Source: an uncultured Bdellovibrio sp. (GTDB lineage: Bacteria; Bdellovibrionota; Bdellovibrionia; Bdellovibrionales; Bdellovibrionaceae). From it: DNA of 23,847 bases. The translations under genes and the position numbers were made by a program. Location: NCBI RefSeq assembly GCF_946478835.1, contig NZ_CAMLDV010000041.1, positions 1 through 23,847 of the forward strand, written 5' to 3'. Numbering within the stretch: position 1 is the stretch's first letter; each line of letters starts with the position of its first letter. Positions 1-8,026 of this stretch are shown piece by piece. A model generated the notes under the pieces. That model was given only the letters and a program-made list of their open reading frames with translations. It was not told the origin of the DNA and ran no database searches.

Positions 1-332
1 CTGGCGAAATGAAGCACGGTCCTTTGGCGTTGATTGACGAGCGTATGGCGATCGTGATGGTGGCTCCAACAGACCATCTTTACGAAAAGACAATCAGCAA
101 TTTGGAAGAAGCCCGTGCTCGCGGTGGAAAAGTGATTTCCATCGGAACAGGTGAAAACGAAAAATTGCGCGCGATCAGTGAATACTACCTGGCGATTCCA
201 AAAGCACACTGGACGGTGAACTCCATCCTGACAGTGATTCCGCTTCAGTTGATGTCATATCACTTGGCGTGCAGCTTGGGATACGATGTGGATCAGCCAC
301 GCAATCTCGCAAAATCAGTGACAGTTGAATAA
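1..332 (+). CDS. glmS: Glutamine-fructose-6-phosphate aminotransferase (GlmS), C-terminal end, 5' truncated by window
   Basis: This is the last part of GlmS, the cytoplasmic enzyme that makes glucosamine-6-phosphate from fructose-6-phosphate and glutamine, the first step towards UDP-GlcNAc for peptidoglycan and LPS. The reading frame is already open at base 3 (Gly-Glu before the first Met), so the ATG at 9 is internal. The segment begins in the GE-x-KHGPLALID stretch typical of the second SIS isomerase domain and ends in DQPRNLAKSVTVE, the characteristic GlmS tail. About 110 residues are visible, and the N-terminal glutaminase domain lies outside the window. A strong terminator follows, so the gene ends its transcription unit. 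The identification is very secure. Confidence 0.95.
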   Translation, partial: GEMKHGPLALIDERMAIVMVAPTDHLYEKTISNLEEARARGGKVISIGTGENEKLRAISEYYLAIPKAHWTVNSILTVIPLQLMSYHLACSLGYDVDQPRNLAKSVTVE

Positions 333-340
333 AAAAGATT

Positions 341-369
341 AAAAAGCCCTCTGATGAAGAGGGCTTTTT
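341..369 (+). terminator. Rho-independent terminator after glmS
   Basis: A perfect 12-bp inverted repeat, AAAAAGCCCTCT / AGAGGGCTTTTT, encloses a 5-nt loop (GATGA) and ends in a run of five T. It lies 9 nt after the glmS stop and before the permease ribosome binding site, so it separates the two transcription units. Confidence 0.92.
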
Positions 370-410
370 AATTTGTTAAAGATCTTCGTTCTATTCGTGG
401 AGGTTGTTAT

Positions 411-1676
411 ATGCCAATGAAAAAGGCACTCAGTCTTCCCCATCTTGTTTTTTACGGCATAGGAATGATTCTTGGTGCCGGAATTTATTCCATCATCGGA
501 AAAGCGGCCGGCGTTGCTCAAGAAGGTTTATGGGTGAGTTTTTTGCTCGCGGCCTTTTGCGCCGCTCTGACTGCTCTTTCTTACGCAGAACTCGCCACTC
601 TTTACCCACAAACGGGCGGTGAATATATTTATCTGAAAAATATTTTTCCTACTTTGCCATATTTGTCTCTGCTTTGTGGTTCGATGATGGTGTTTGCGGG
701 GATTTCAACAGCAGCGACCGTGGCTATGGCGTTTGCCGGATACATGCAACAGTTTGTTTCCTTACCGACAACCGTCACGACGATAGCAATTCTATTTCTG
801 TTCACGGTTATAAATATCATCGGCATCAAAGAATCCAGTTGGATGAATATTGTCTTCACACTTATCGAAATTTCCGGATTGATTTTATTTATCACGCTGG
901 GAATGCAATCGGAAAACTTTGGAAAAGTGCTGTCGACACCAACATTAAATGGAGCTGTTTTTTCAGGAGCCGCGCTTGTTATTTTTGCGTACTTCGGTTT
1001 TGAAAACATTGTGAACCTTGTTGAAGAAAGTCGCGAGCCTCAAGAACTTCCTAAGGGAATATTAATAAGCGTCGCGGTCTCGACGGTTCTATATCTGTTG
1101 GTGAGTTTAGCGGCTCTGGCCTTGGGCTCGCCGCAAGAGCTAGCTACAAGCGATGCTCCTTTAAGTGATATTGCAGGAAAAACAAGTCCTTCTATTGCCA
1201 AAGCTTTGGGTGGAATCGCCATGTTTTCGACCGCCAACACAGTTCTTATTTCAATGCTCTCAACAAGTCGGGTGATCTTTAGTATGGCCCGGGAAAAAGA
1301 TCTGCCCCAGATGTTTGCGAAATTTTCTGCGAAAAGATCAACACCTTGGATGGCTTCCGTGACGGTTTTTGTTTTGGCACTCACTTTGTTGCCGGTTGGA
1401 GGCATTGAGGTTGTGGCCAGTGCTTCTTCATTTGCGACGATGTTTGCGTTTTCAGTGATTAACTTAGCTCTTATTCATTTGCGATTTGTCGAGCCTGAAA
1501 AAGAACGCTCTTTCAAAGTGCCATTTTCAATTGGAAAATTTCCTGTGCTGACAGGAATGGCGGCTTTAGTTTCAATAGTTTTTTTATTCTTCTTTAAGAA
1601 GGAAGTTTATTTTTTGGGAGCGTTTGTTTTTATTGTGACGACTGTCGTGTACTTTATTAGCCGGCGGAATTCATAA
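411..1676 (+). CDS. APC-superfamily amino acid/polyamine permease
   Basis: A 421-residue inner-membrane secondary transporter of the amino acid-polyamine-organocation superfamily, probably importing an amino acid or amine. The first membrane segment carries the glycine-rich family motif (GAGIYSIIG, about residues 22-30) that unwinds TM1 for substrate binding. Around a dozen hydrophobic segments follow, with the FAYFGFENI segment in TM6 (about residues 187-197). Length matches the family (400-480). The ATG at 411 is preceded by GGAGG at 399-403, 7 nt upstream, which fixes the start. The last codons overlap the end of the convergent mltF-like gene by 20 nt and no terminator lies between them. 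Substrate cannot be told from sequence by eye. A role in taking up prey- or medium-derived amino acids is inference. Confidence 0.88.
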   Translation: MPMKKALSLPHLVFYGIGMILGAGIYSIIGKAAGVAQEGLWVSFLLAAFCAALTALSYAELATLYPQTGGEYIYLKNIFPTLPYLSLLCGSMMVFAGISTAATVAMAFAGYMQQFVSLPTTVTTIAILFLFTVINIIGIKESSWMNIVFTLIEISGLILFITLGMQSENFGKVLSTPTLNGAVFSGAALVIFAYFGFENIVNLVEESREPQELPKGILISVAVSTVLYLLVSLAALALGSPQELATSDAPLSDIAGKTSPSIAKALGGIAMFSTANTVLISMLSTSRVIFSMAREKDLPQMFAKFSAKRSTPWMASVTVFVLALTLLPVGGIEVVASASSFATMFAFSVINLALIHLRFVEPEKERSFKVPFSIGKFPVLTGMAALVSIVFLFFFKKEVYFLGAFVFIVTTVVYFISRRNS

Positions 1677-3036
1677 GATTGTAGAACGATTTCACACGTT
1701 CCACAAAATCCACAGTCTCGTAACCACGTGCGGGGCCGTATTCTAGCTCCGCCGCGTATTCAGGATCTGCAAGGAGCGGCAACACCTCACGCAGGTGGCG
1801 CCAAGAATAAGGATTGCGACCCATTTTCTCAGCCAACTTCTGAGCATCTTTTAAGTGAGCAAGACCAATATTGTAAGCCGCCAGTGCCAATGCCAAACGA
1901 TCTTTAGGATTTAAATTCGTAGGCGTCTTATCTAAGAGATAACGCAAATATTTTGATCCGCCCCAAATACTTTGCAAAGGATCGGTGCGATCTTCAATAC
2001 CCACGTGATCGGCTGTGTCCGTTGTTAATTGCATCAAACCACGAACGCCTGTGAAACTGCGAGCATCTGGATTCCAATGAGATTCTTGATAAGCAACCGA
2101 AGCCACCAACTGCCAAGGAAGATGATGTTCCTCAGCCGCTTCTTTAAAGGCGTCTTTATAGATCGGCAACGTCGAGCGAATTTTTTTAAAGAACTTCGCA
2201 ATGTCGCGTTTATTTAACTGCGCAAGATAAGTTTTATAACGATCCAGCACACGCATCACTTCATCTTCACGTGAAGCCTGTTGATACCAAGACTGCATCA
2301 AGCGCAAAAGATCCTGATTGTCCGGAGTCAAAAGCCAACTCAAAGAGTAAGACTCCGTTAACGCTGCGATTTTTTCGACTTGCGTATGATAACGAGTGTA
2401 GAAATCTCCGCTGAAGTTTTCTGCGATCACGCAATCACTCTTTCCTTGCGGAAGTGTCGCGATCAAATCTTGAGTTTTGGTGTTTTCAAGGATCTCCAGT
2501 TGAACTTGCGGAGAAAGCTGGCGAAGACGTTCGGAAAGTCCTAAGTAGTTATCTTTATTAAGGAGAGCGATTTTTTTGCCGTTCAAGTCTTTGATATTTT
2601 GAACTTGCGACTTCTTGTGACAGTAAAGACTTAAATAAGTTTCTTCAAAGGCCGGGCTTGTTAAAAAGCCTATACTATTATGAGGAGTCCTCAATCGAGC
2701 CGCTGCCACGTCGCCTTCGCCCTTAGAGAGCGCGCGGACCACCGACTCTTCATCCGGTAAAACAACATAGCGTATTTTAATATTATAGTGGCGCGAGAAA
2801 CTTTCCATGAGGTCGTGATCGATCCCGAAGGCGTCGCCACGTTTGGGCTTACTATATATAAGAGGACTTTGCGTGGTAAGGACAACGACTTCACCTTTGG
2901 ACTGAACCTTAGCAAGGCTATCCTGTTCATCCCAATACATGGCATCGCAGCCATTCATGGCGATGGTGGTGACACCCAACGCTCCTACAAGGAACGCGCG
3001 GGTTAATTTCTGTCGAAATCTTAAAATCCTACCCAT
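1657..3036 (-). CDS. mltF: Membrane-bound lytic murein transglycosylase F-like protein (SBP-bac-3 plus SLT domains)
   Basis: A 459-residue MltF-type protein. Residues 1-30 form a signal sequence ending in a Cys (C30). The residues before it (Met-Asn-Gly) fit the lipobox only loosely, so lipidation is likely but not certain. Residues about 45-270 are a solute-binding-protein-like (family 3) domain, a regulatory module in MltF. Residues about 290-455 are the transglycosylase domain, with catalytic Glu318 in the YQESHW motif, followed by GLMQL and ALAAYN, all standard for the SLT fold. The enzyme cleaves the MurNAc-GlcNAc bond of peptidoglycan and forms 1,6-anhydroMurNAc. In a predator it could act on self or prey wall. 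Length and domain order match MltF. No strong ribosome binding site precedes the ATG. The 3' end overlaps the convergent permease gene. Confidence 0.9.
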   Translation of the reverse strand: MGRILRFRQKLTRAFLVGALGVTTIAMNGCDAMYWDEQDSLAKVQSKGEVVVLTTQSPLIYSKPKRGDAFGIDHDLMESFSRHYNIKIRYVVLPDEESVVRALSKGEGDVAAARLRTPHNSIGFLTSPAFEETYLSLYCHKKSQVQNIKDLNGKKIALLNKDNYLGLSERLRQLSPQVQLEILENTKTQDLIATLPQGKSDCVIAENFSGDFYTRYHTQVEKIAALTESYSLSWLLTPDNQDLLRLMQSWYQQASREDEVMRVLDRYKTYLAQLNKRDIAKFFKKIRSTLPIYKDAFKEAAEEHHLPWQLVASVAYQESHWNPDARSFTGVRGLMQLTTDTADHVGIEDRTDPLQSIWGGSKYLRYLLDKTPTNLNPKDRLALALAAYNIGLAHLKDAQKLAEKMGRNPYSWRHLREVLPLLADPEYAAELEYGPARGYETVDFVERVKSFYNLMNSAG

Positions 3037-3107
3037 AACGTTCGGCCTAGCTACCTGATGGTGCGGAGCAGGGGCAAGGATTAAGAGCTTTGGAGACCCT
3101 TAAAAAT
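3037..3107. promoter_or_regulatory. Divergent intergenic control region between mltF and the Cys-rich protein unit
   Basis: About 70 nt between the mltF start (-) and the first possible + strand ORF; the full gap to the Cys-rich gene is 269 nt. It must hold the mltF promoter and probably one for the + strand. I cannot pick a convincing -35/-10 pair on either strand. The remainder (3108-3305) is described under the small ORF and the direct repeat. Confidence 0.35.
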
Positions 3108-3269
3108 ATGAAAAATCGACGGTTCCTGCAGAAAATCGGCACCTCTTTGGAAAAATCTTCAACCCTGGTGGGGAGTTACAGGCAGGCGTCACAAACTGAG
3201 ACAGAACTCACAAATCTGACGCAGACCCTAAAAAAGATCATGTTTAGAAGCAAAGATTCCGAAAAGTAA
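3108..3269 (+). CDS. Possible small ORF, 53 residues, unknown
   Basis: An ATG at 3108 opens a 53-codon frame that ends with TAA at 3267-3269, directly against the ATG at 3270. The predicted peptide (starting MKNRRFLQKIG, ending RSKDSEK) is basic, rich in Ser/Thr/Lys/Gln, and has no signal peptide or membrane segment. A GGAG lies at 3092-3095, but 12 nt upstream is a poor spacing. Against coding: the segment contains a direct repeat with a 19-nt period that is out of frame with this ORF. It may equally be leader or regulatory DNA of the downstream gene. I do not recognise it. Confidence 0.3.
   Translation: MKNRRFLQKIGTSLEKSSTLVGSYRQASQTETELTNLTQTLKKIMFRSKDSEK
3189..3225 (+). repeat. Imperfect tandem direct repeat, 19-nt period
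   Basis: TCACAAA occurs at 3189 and again at 3208. Each copy is followed by a similar CTGA-N2-CAGA tail (CTGAGACAGA, then TCTGACGCAGA). The 19-nt period is close to two turns of the helix, which would suit a pair of protein-binding half-sites on one face about 80-115 nt upstream of the Cys-rich gene's start codon. Binding is inference. Confidence 0.45.
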
Positions 3270-3291
3270 ATGGCAGTTCGTCTATATTTTC

Positions 3292-3297
3292 AGGGGA
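3292..3297 (+). promoter_or_regulatory. Ribosome binding site deciding the start at 3306
   Basis: AGGGGA with an 8-nt spacer to ATG 3306. The alternative ATG at 3270 has no comparable site in front of it. Confidence 0.7.
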
Positions 3298-3305
3298 ATG
3301 GTCTT

Positions 3306-4937
3306 ATGAAATCGTGGCTCGCTATTGTCTCGTTAGCCTTTGCGATCGGCCTTTCGTTGGAAGCCAATGCTGCTCCGTTTGTCGGGGTGAAGTATTGCGA
3401 ACCCAGTTTGAACGCCTGCCTGAAAAAGAGTAAAGACAAAACCCAATGCGGTCAGGAATACGAAACCTGCCTGAAGACCACCGGGGGTGTTCTTGAGCGC
3501 AGCGACGGAAGCATGACTCAGCGTTATCACCCGGACAACCCGCAGTTTAAAAAGTGCCAAGCGCAAGGTCTGATTATTGGAACCAAAGCGTTTGACGCCT
3601 GTATGAATGGTGCGGGGACTTCGACAGCGTCAACGCCTCGAACTTCACGTCCGCCTGTGACTTCTCCAACAACGACGGCGAGTACGCCTTCCGTGGATGA
3701 CACCACTCCAACTCCGCAAGAAGATCCCAACACGCCAGAGTCTCGCGCGTGCCAAGCGGAGTTCGCCGAAGCTTATCAAAAATGCGAGGCTGAAAGTCAG
3801 ATCGCCGTTTCAAACTGTGATAGCGAAAATGATTCGGATCTCGCTTCGTTTTCAAATTCCACGAATGATTTGGCGATTCGTTTAGGTGCAACCGCCGCAG
3901 CAAGTATCACGCAATCTTGCACGGAGATGGCAAAGGTCAGCCAAGCTGCGAATGCGACCGTGGCGACCTTCCGTACTAGATGTAAAGCGGCTCAAAATTC
4001 TTGTTTTGATAGCTGTGCGCGAGTGAACACGTTTATCTCTGAAAGATCATCGACATGTTTTCCGCACTTAACGTCGCAACAAGTTTCAGAAGCGATGTCG
4101 CAATATCAAAACAACGTTTCTGGAAATAGAACCAAGTGTGAAGCTCTCGATACCAAAATTACTGAAGCGGAAAAAGCGATTAAAGAATACGGAAATGCTC
4201 TGACTGTGTCTGCCGGATGTCGCGAAGATACTTACGGCGGTCTTGCTGCCAATGCTCCTGAATTTTGTAAAGCCACACCTTCTTATCCAGGTTGCAGTCG
4301 CGCCAATCCCATTGATTGCTCAGACCCAACAGCCGCTGTCGAAAATCGCGTGTGCATCTGTCAGAAAAATCCCAATGATCGCACGTGCACTTTAGCCGAA
4401 CAAAAAGAGGGAGGAGAATCTGTTGCCGCAAGCTCAGATCCTTCCGGCCGTTTGCCTTCGCAAGCTTCTGGTGGCGGCGGCGGAGATATGTTTGGAACTC
4501 CCTCGATCACTCAAGGAAAACCGAACTCAGGGGGACCGGGAACTGTCGCGGAAGGCCGTCAAGGTGGAGAAGCGCTTGGAGGTTCCGGCGGCGGAAGTGG
4601 TAACGGCGGCTCTGCTTCCGGTCGTGGTGTCGCGAATGCCGGAGATGGCAATGAGCACGGTGTTCTTGGTGGCTTCTACGGTGGTGGAGGCGGCAGTTAC
4701 GGCGCCTACGGAAATGGCTCCGGCTCTGGGACTGTGGCCAACGCGAATGGAGCTCAACGCGTGGGCGGGAACTCCGCGTCTTCACAAGAGTTGCAAAAGT
4801 TTTTGCCTGGTGGCCAAAATGATCGCCGTTATCCCAATGGAGCCAGCGGACCTGATGGCATTACCGGTCCACACTCAAACATTTGGCTGAAAATTCAGAA
4901 TCGTTATCAAAACGAAAGCTCAAATCTGATGCCTTAA
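3306..4937 (+). CDS. Secreted Cys-rich protein with Gly-rich C-terminal region, unknown function
   Basis: A 543-residue exported protein that I do not recognise. The start at 3306 is chosen because AGGGGA lies at 3292-3297 with an 8-nt spacer and it gives a clean signal peptide (about residues 1-22, ending EANA-AP). The in-frame ATG at 3270 would add 12 polar and mixed residues in front. The mature N-terminal part holds 22 cysteines, an even number. The first four are in a symmetric pattern C-x6-C-x9-C-x6-C (C31, C38, C48, C55), suggesting a disulfide-clamped helical hairpin. A Thr/Pro/Ser-rich linker lies near residues 103-140. A Cys-free Gly/Ser-rich tail runs from about residue 395 to 500. 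This resembles surface or matrix proteins and predicts an extracytoplasmic location. It sits alone between a divergent control region and tdk. Confidence 0.75.
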   Translation: MKSWLAIVSLAFAIGLSLEANAAPFVGVKYCEPSLNACLKKSKDKTQCGQEYETCLKTTGGVLERSDGSMTQRYHPDNPQFKKCQAQGLIIGTKAFDACMNGAGTSTASTPRTSRPPVTSPTTTASTPSVDDTTPTPQEDPNTPESRACQAEFAEAYQKCEAESQIAVSNCDSENDSDLASFSNSTNDLAIRLGATAAASITQSCTEMAKVSQAANATVATFRTRCKAAQNSCFDSCARVNTFISERSSTCFPHLTSQQVSEAMSQYQNNVSGNRTKCEALDTKITEAEKAIKEYGNALTVSAGCREDTYGGLAANAPEFCKATPSYPGCSRANPIDCSDPTAAVENRVCICQKNPNDRTCTLAEQKEGGESVAASSDPSGRLPSQASGGGGGDMFGTPSITQGKPNSGGPGTVAEGRQGGEALGGSGGGSGNGGSASGRGVANAGDGNEHGVLGGFYGGGGGSYGAYGNGSGSGTVANANGAQRVGGNSASSQELQKFLPGGQNDRRYPNGASGPDGITGPHSNIWLKIQNRYQNESSNLMP

Positions 4938-5043
4938 TGCGCGAGGTTATTCTAAAAAATAGGCAGAAAGCCCTCCCTGATTGACTCTCCGGACGGTTTG
5001 TTTGATCGTGATTTCGATGAAGACAACGAACTGAGGGGTTAAC

Positions 5044-5658
5044 GTGTCTGAATTTTCTTATGTTCATGCCAGAGGTTGGATCGAGGTAGTTGTAGGTTCC
5101 ATGTTCAGTGGAAAAACCGAAGAGCTGATCCGTCGTTTGCGTCGTGCCGAGTTCGCGCGTCAGCAAATTCAAGTTTTCAAACCGATCATTGATAAACGCT
5201 ATAACGAGATGGCGGTCACATCTCACGATCTGACAACGATTGATTCTTTACCGATCAACGATGCGGATGAAATTTGGAATCATCTGAAGCCCGGCACCAA
5301 AGTGGTGGGCATTGATGAAGGACAATTCTTTTCGCAAAATCTTGTGACAGTAGCGCAAGATCTTGCAGACCGTGGTCTTCGCGTGATCATTGCGGGCCTT
5401 GATACAGACTGGCAGGGAAAACCTTTTGAACCCATGCCGACATTGATGGCGATTGCAGAAAGCGTGACAAAGCAACACGCTGTTTGTGTTGTTTGCGGAA
5501 ATACCGCAAGCCGCACGCAACGTACTTCCGGCGGAGATGGCCAAGTTCTTGTGGGAACTCACGATGCTTATGAAGCTCGTTGCCGTCAGCACTTCAAACC
5601 TGAAGTGGATATGCCGACTCTCGATTGGAAATTGAAACGCGAAGCAGATCTTGCTTAG
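5044..5658 (+). CDS. tdk: Thymidine kinase (type II)
   Basis: A 204-residue cytosolic enzyme that phosphorylates thymidine to dTMP for nucleotide salvage. The P-loop is GSMFSGKT (residues 18-25). The DEGQFF block (91-96) contains the usual catalytic Glu92. The C-terminal lasso region has the zinc ligands C148, C151, C180 and H183 in CxxC...CxxH arrangement. Length is normal for bacterial Tdk (about 190-210). The start is GTG at 5044, with GAGGGG at 5033-5038, 5 nt upstream. In a predator this fits reuse of prey nucleosides, but that is inference. A hairpin lies just downstream. The gene seems to be its own transcription unit. Confidence 0.96.
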   Translation: MSEFSYVHARGWIEVVVGSMFSGKTEELIRRLRRAEFARQQIQVFKPIIDKRYNEMAVTSHDLTTIDSLPINDADEIWNHLKPGTKVVGIDEGQFFSQNLVTVAQDLADRGLRVIIAGLDTDWQGKPFEPMPTLMAIAESVTKQHAVCVVCGNTASRTQRTSGGDGQVLVGTHDAYEARCRQHFKPEVDMPTLDWKLKREADLA

Positions 5659-5667
5659 TCTTTTGAT

Positions 5668-5700
5668 GGAAGTGTTTCTTCGAATGAAAGAAACGCTTCT
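5668..5700 (+). terminator. Terminator-like hairpin after tdk
   Basis: GAAGTGTTTCTT (5669-5680) pairs with AAGAAACGCTTC (5688-5699) over 12 bp including one G-U pair, with a 7-nt loop, starting 11 nt after the tdk stop. There is no clear T run after the stem (CTCCTCTG), so intrinsic termination would be weak. It may protect the 3' end instead. Confidence 0.5.
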
Positions 5701-5846
5701 CCTCTGAAAATCATCTTCTTAAAACGCAATAGTTCCCTCTGGTGGTGACGAAGTTTTCGACAGAAACAAAGTCTGTCACTTTCCATCTTTTTCCCCCTTT
5801 CCCTCTGAAAAACTGCTAAAACTAGGTCACTCAATTGAGGTGATCT

Positions 5847-6650
5847 ATGATCAAAAAACTCTCGATGGCTTTGATGGCAGCGGCGATGATGTCGGCGTGC
5901 GCGGGACAGAATTCCTCCGAAATTCTTTCGCAAGATTCTCAAAGCGGCGTCGTGGGCGGTGAGAAGGTGAACATGGTTTCTCCGATTGCGCGCTCGACGG
6001 TGGGGCTTTTTGATGAAATGACAGGATCTCTTTGCACAGGCACTTTGATTTCTTCGCAGTTGATTCTAACCGCCGCTCATTGTGTGGTTCCGGGTTCTCA
6101 CGATTTGTTGGTATTTTTCACTCAAGATTTTAATGACATGAACGCCTATAACTCTCGTTATGCATTGAAGGCTTTGCAACATGAGGACTTCGATAATAGT
6201 AAAAAGCAAGACAGAGCCGATATCGCGTTAGTGCGGATTACAGGCGACTTGCCTGCGGGTTATGCTCCTGCTCCGCTATATGGTGATTTTAAAAATCTTC
6301 AAGCGGGTACCGAGACTGTCGTTGCCGGATACGGTGTAAGCTCAGCATGGATTGGGAATAAATCAGGAGTTCTTCGCACCACAAATCTAACAATCAAAGC
6401 AGCTCAGTTTGGAAAAACGGAATTGATGATGGCGCAGTCGACTCGCAAGGGTGTTTGCCAAGGAGATTCCGGCGGACCTGCGTACATTCAAAAAGATGGG
6501 AAGTTGTATTTAGCAGCTGTTGTCAGTCGCGGAGACGCTTTGGATTTAGGAATCACGGCAAAATGCCCTAACAATTCCATTTACTCTCGCGTGGATGCCT
6601 ATCTGCCGTGGATTAAAAAGACGTCTGAGTTTTTGATGTCGATTCGTTAA
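5847..6650 (+). CDS. Chymotrypsin-fold serine protease, lipoprotein (S1 family)
   Basis: A 267-residue exported endopeptidase. Residues 1-18 form a lipoprotein signal with lipobox MSAC (C18), so it should be membrane anchored. The protease domain starts at VVGG (35-38). The catalytic triad is H78 (TAAHC), D125 (DIALV) and S208 (GDSGGP). C63-C79 and C204-C240 match two of the classic disulfides. The residue at the S1-pocket base (chymotrypsin 189) is Gly202, not Asp, so trypsin-like Arg/Lys preference is not expected. The residue before VVGG is Gly, so tryptic activation is unlikely. GAGGTGAT at 5837-5844 supports the ATG. A strong terminator follows. A related protease lies at 12984-13817. 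Predators use many such enzymes, but the substrate is unknown. Confidence 0.9.
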   Translation: MIKKLSMALMAAAMMSACAGQNSSEILSQDSQSGVVGGEKVNMVSPIARSTVGLFDEMTGSLCTGTLISSQLILTAAHCVVPGSHDLLVFFTQDFNDMNAYNSRYALKALQHEDFDNSKKQDRADIALVRITGDLPAGYAPAPLYGDFKNLQAGTETVVAGYGVSSAWIGNKSGVLRTTNLTIKAAQFGKTELMMAQSTRKGVCQGDSGGPAYIQKDGKLYLAAVVSRGDALDLGITAKCPNNSIYSRVDAYLPWIKKTSEFLMSIR

Positions 6651-6654
6651 AAAG

Positions 6655-6681
6655 AAAAAGCCCGGAGGACCCGGGCTTTTT
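6655..6681. terminator. Bidirectional terminator between protease and trmFO
   Basis: AAAAAGCCCGG (6655-6665) pairs with CCGGGCTTTTT (6671-6681) around a 5-nt loop. An A run stands on one side and a T run on the other, so it can stop transcription from both strands. It ends 1 nt before the trmFO stop codon. Confidence 0.9.
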
Positions 6682-8004
6682 TTATGCTTGCCAACTTTCC
6701 AGTGCTTCTCTGGCCAAACCAATTTGTTTTTTCTTACGAAGCTCTTTGTCTCTTTCTTTTTCCGCAAGGGGAGGCAGAAGAGCAAAGTTGATATTCGTTG
6801 GTTGGAAGTGCTCGGCTCTTGTGGGATCTGTGATGGCTTCAAGCAAAGATCCAAAGGCACTCGCGCGCGGAGGCGGCGAGAACGGACGATCTTGCAATTT
6901 CTGATGCAAGAAGCGAGAAACCATCAACCCCGTGCAAGTAGATTCAAAATATCCTTCCACGCCTGTGATTTGTCCTGCGAAGAACAGCCAAGGATCATTT
7001 TTACTGGAAAGATCTTTGTTCAATCTCTTTGGGGAATTAATAAAAAGATTTCTGTGAATGCTTCCTAGTTTTAAAAACTCTGCGTTCTCAAGACCCGGGA
7101 TCATGCGGAAGACACGCACCTGTTCTCCGTAAGCCATGCGCGTTTGAAAGCCCACCATGTTGTAAGCTGTGCCTTCTTTGTTGTCTTGACGAAGTTGCAC
7201 GACAGCCCAAGGATAGCGGCCGGTGCGAGGGTCATCCAAGCCAATCGGTTTCATTGGGCCAAAGCGCAATGTCTGAGGGCCACGATCCACCATCACTTCA
7301 ATCGGCATGCAGCCTTCAAAGAAGTCTGTTTTTTCGAAATCTTTGGGCTCAATCTTGCGTGCGTTTTTAATTTCTTCAATGAAGCGATTGTATTCTTCTT
7401 TGTTCATCGGGCAGTTGTAGTAATCACCCGTGCCCTTGTCATAGCGATCGGCCTTCCACGCAATTTCTGTATTGATTGAATCCGCATCAATGATCGGCGC
7501 AATGGCATCAAAGAAATACAAGAACTCATCGCCAAAATGTTTGCGCATGCTTTCTGCTAAATCATCGTGAGTCAAAGGACCTGTTGCGATCACGGCCGGG
7601 CGAGGAATTTCATCCAATGACTTCACAACGTCATTGCGAACTTCAATGCGCGGATGATTTTTAACTTTCTCTGTCACGACCGCAGAGAAAACTTCACGGT
7701 CCATGCCTAAGGCTTGTCCTGCGGGAACCTGCGCTTCAAAGGCAGCCTTAAGGATGTGAGAACCCAGTTTCTGTGCTTCCCATTTCAGTTGTCCTGGAGC
7801 TGAATGCTCACCAAGGCTGCCAAAAGAATTCGAGCACACGAGTTCTGCAAACTTATTTGTCTTATGCGCTGGAGTCATAGTTTTATCGCGCATTTCGTAA
7901 AGGACGACCTGATAACCCATGTCAGCAAGTTGTAAAGCGCATTCTGAGCCCGCGAGCCCCGCGCCAACGACTGTAATTTTTTGATTTTGAGTGAAATTTG
8001 TCAT
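6682..8004 (-). CDS. trmFO: Methylenetetrahydrofolate-tRNA-(uracil-5-)-methyltransferase TrmFO
   Basis: A 440-residue cytosolic flavoenzyme that makes ribothymidine at U54 in the T-loop of tRNA, using methylenetetrahydrofolate and FAD/NADH. The N-terminal dinucleotide motif is GAGLAGSE (residues 14-21). The ELVCSNSF block (54-61) carries a conserved Cys, and a later EGCMPIEVM block carries the catalytic Cys. The family stretch DRGPQTLRFGPMKPIGL is intact. Length is normal. I start at ATG 8004. A TTG 11 codons earlier would give an unusual N-terminus and run into the divergent gene. A ribosome binding site is weak (AAAAGG about 13 nt upstream). It ends on a shared terminator. Function is well established for the family. 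Confidence 0.96.
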   Translation of the reverse strand: MTNFTQNQKITVVGAGLAGSECALQLADMGYQVVLYEMRDKTMTPAHKTNKFAELVCSNSFGSLGEHSAPGQLKWEAQKLGSHILKAAFEAQVPAGQALGMDREVFSAVVTEKVKNHPRIEVRNDVVKSLDEIPRPAVIATGPLTHDDLAESMRKHFGDEFLYFFDAIAPIIDADSINTEIAWKADRYDKGTGDYYNCPMNKEEYNRFIEEIKNARKIEPKDFEKTDFFEGCMPIEVMVDRGPQTLRFGPMKPIGLDDPRTGRYPWAVVQLRQDNKEGTAYNMVGFQTRMAYGEQVRVFRMIPGLENAEFLKLGSIHRNLFINSPKRLNKDLSSKNDPWLFFAGQITGVEGYFESTCTGLMVSRFLHQKLQDRPFSPPPRASAFGSLLEAITDPTRAEHFQPTNINFALLPPLAEKERDKELRKKKQIGLAREALESWQA

Positions 8005-8026
8005 CTTTGTGGTAGACCTTTTCTTA

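Noticed and set aside
4423..4890. Alternative + frame and antisense ORFs inside the Gly-rich region
   Set aside because: Open alternative frames are expected from GC-rich glycine codons; the main frame carries the signal peptide and continues to a clean stop.
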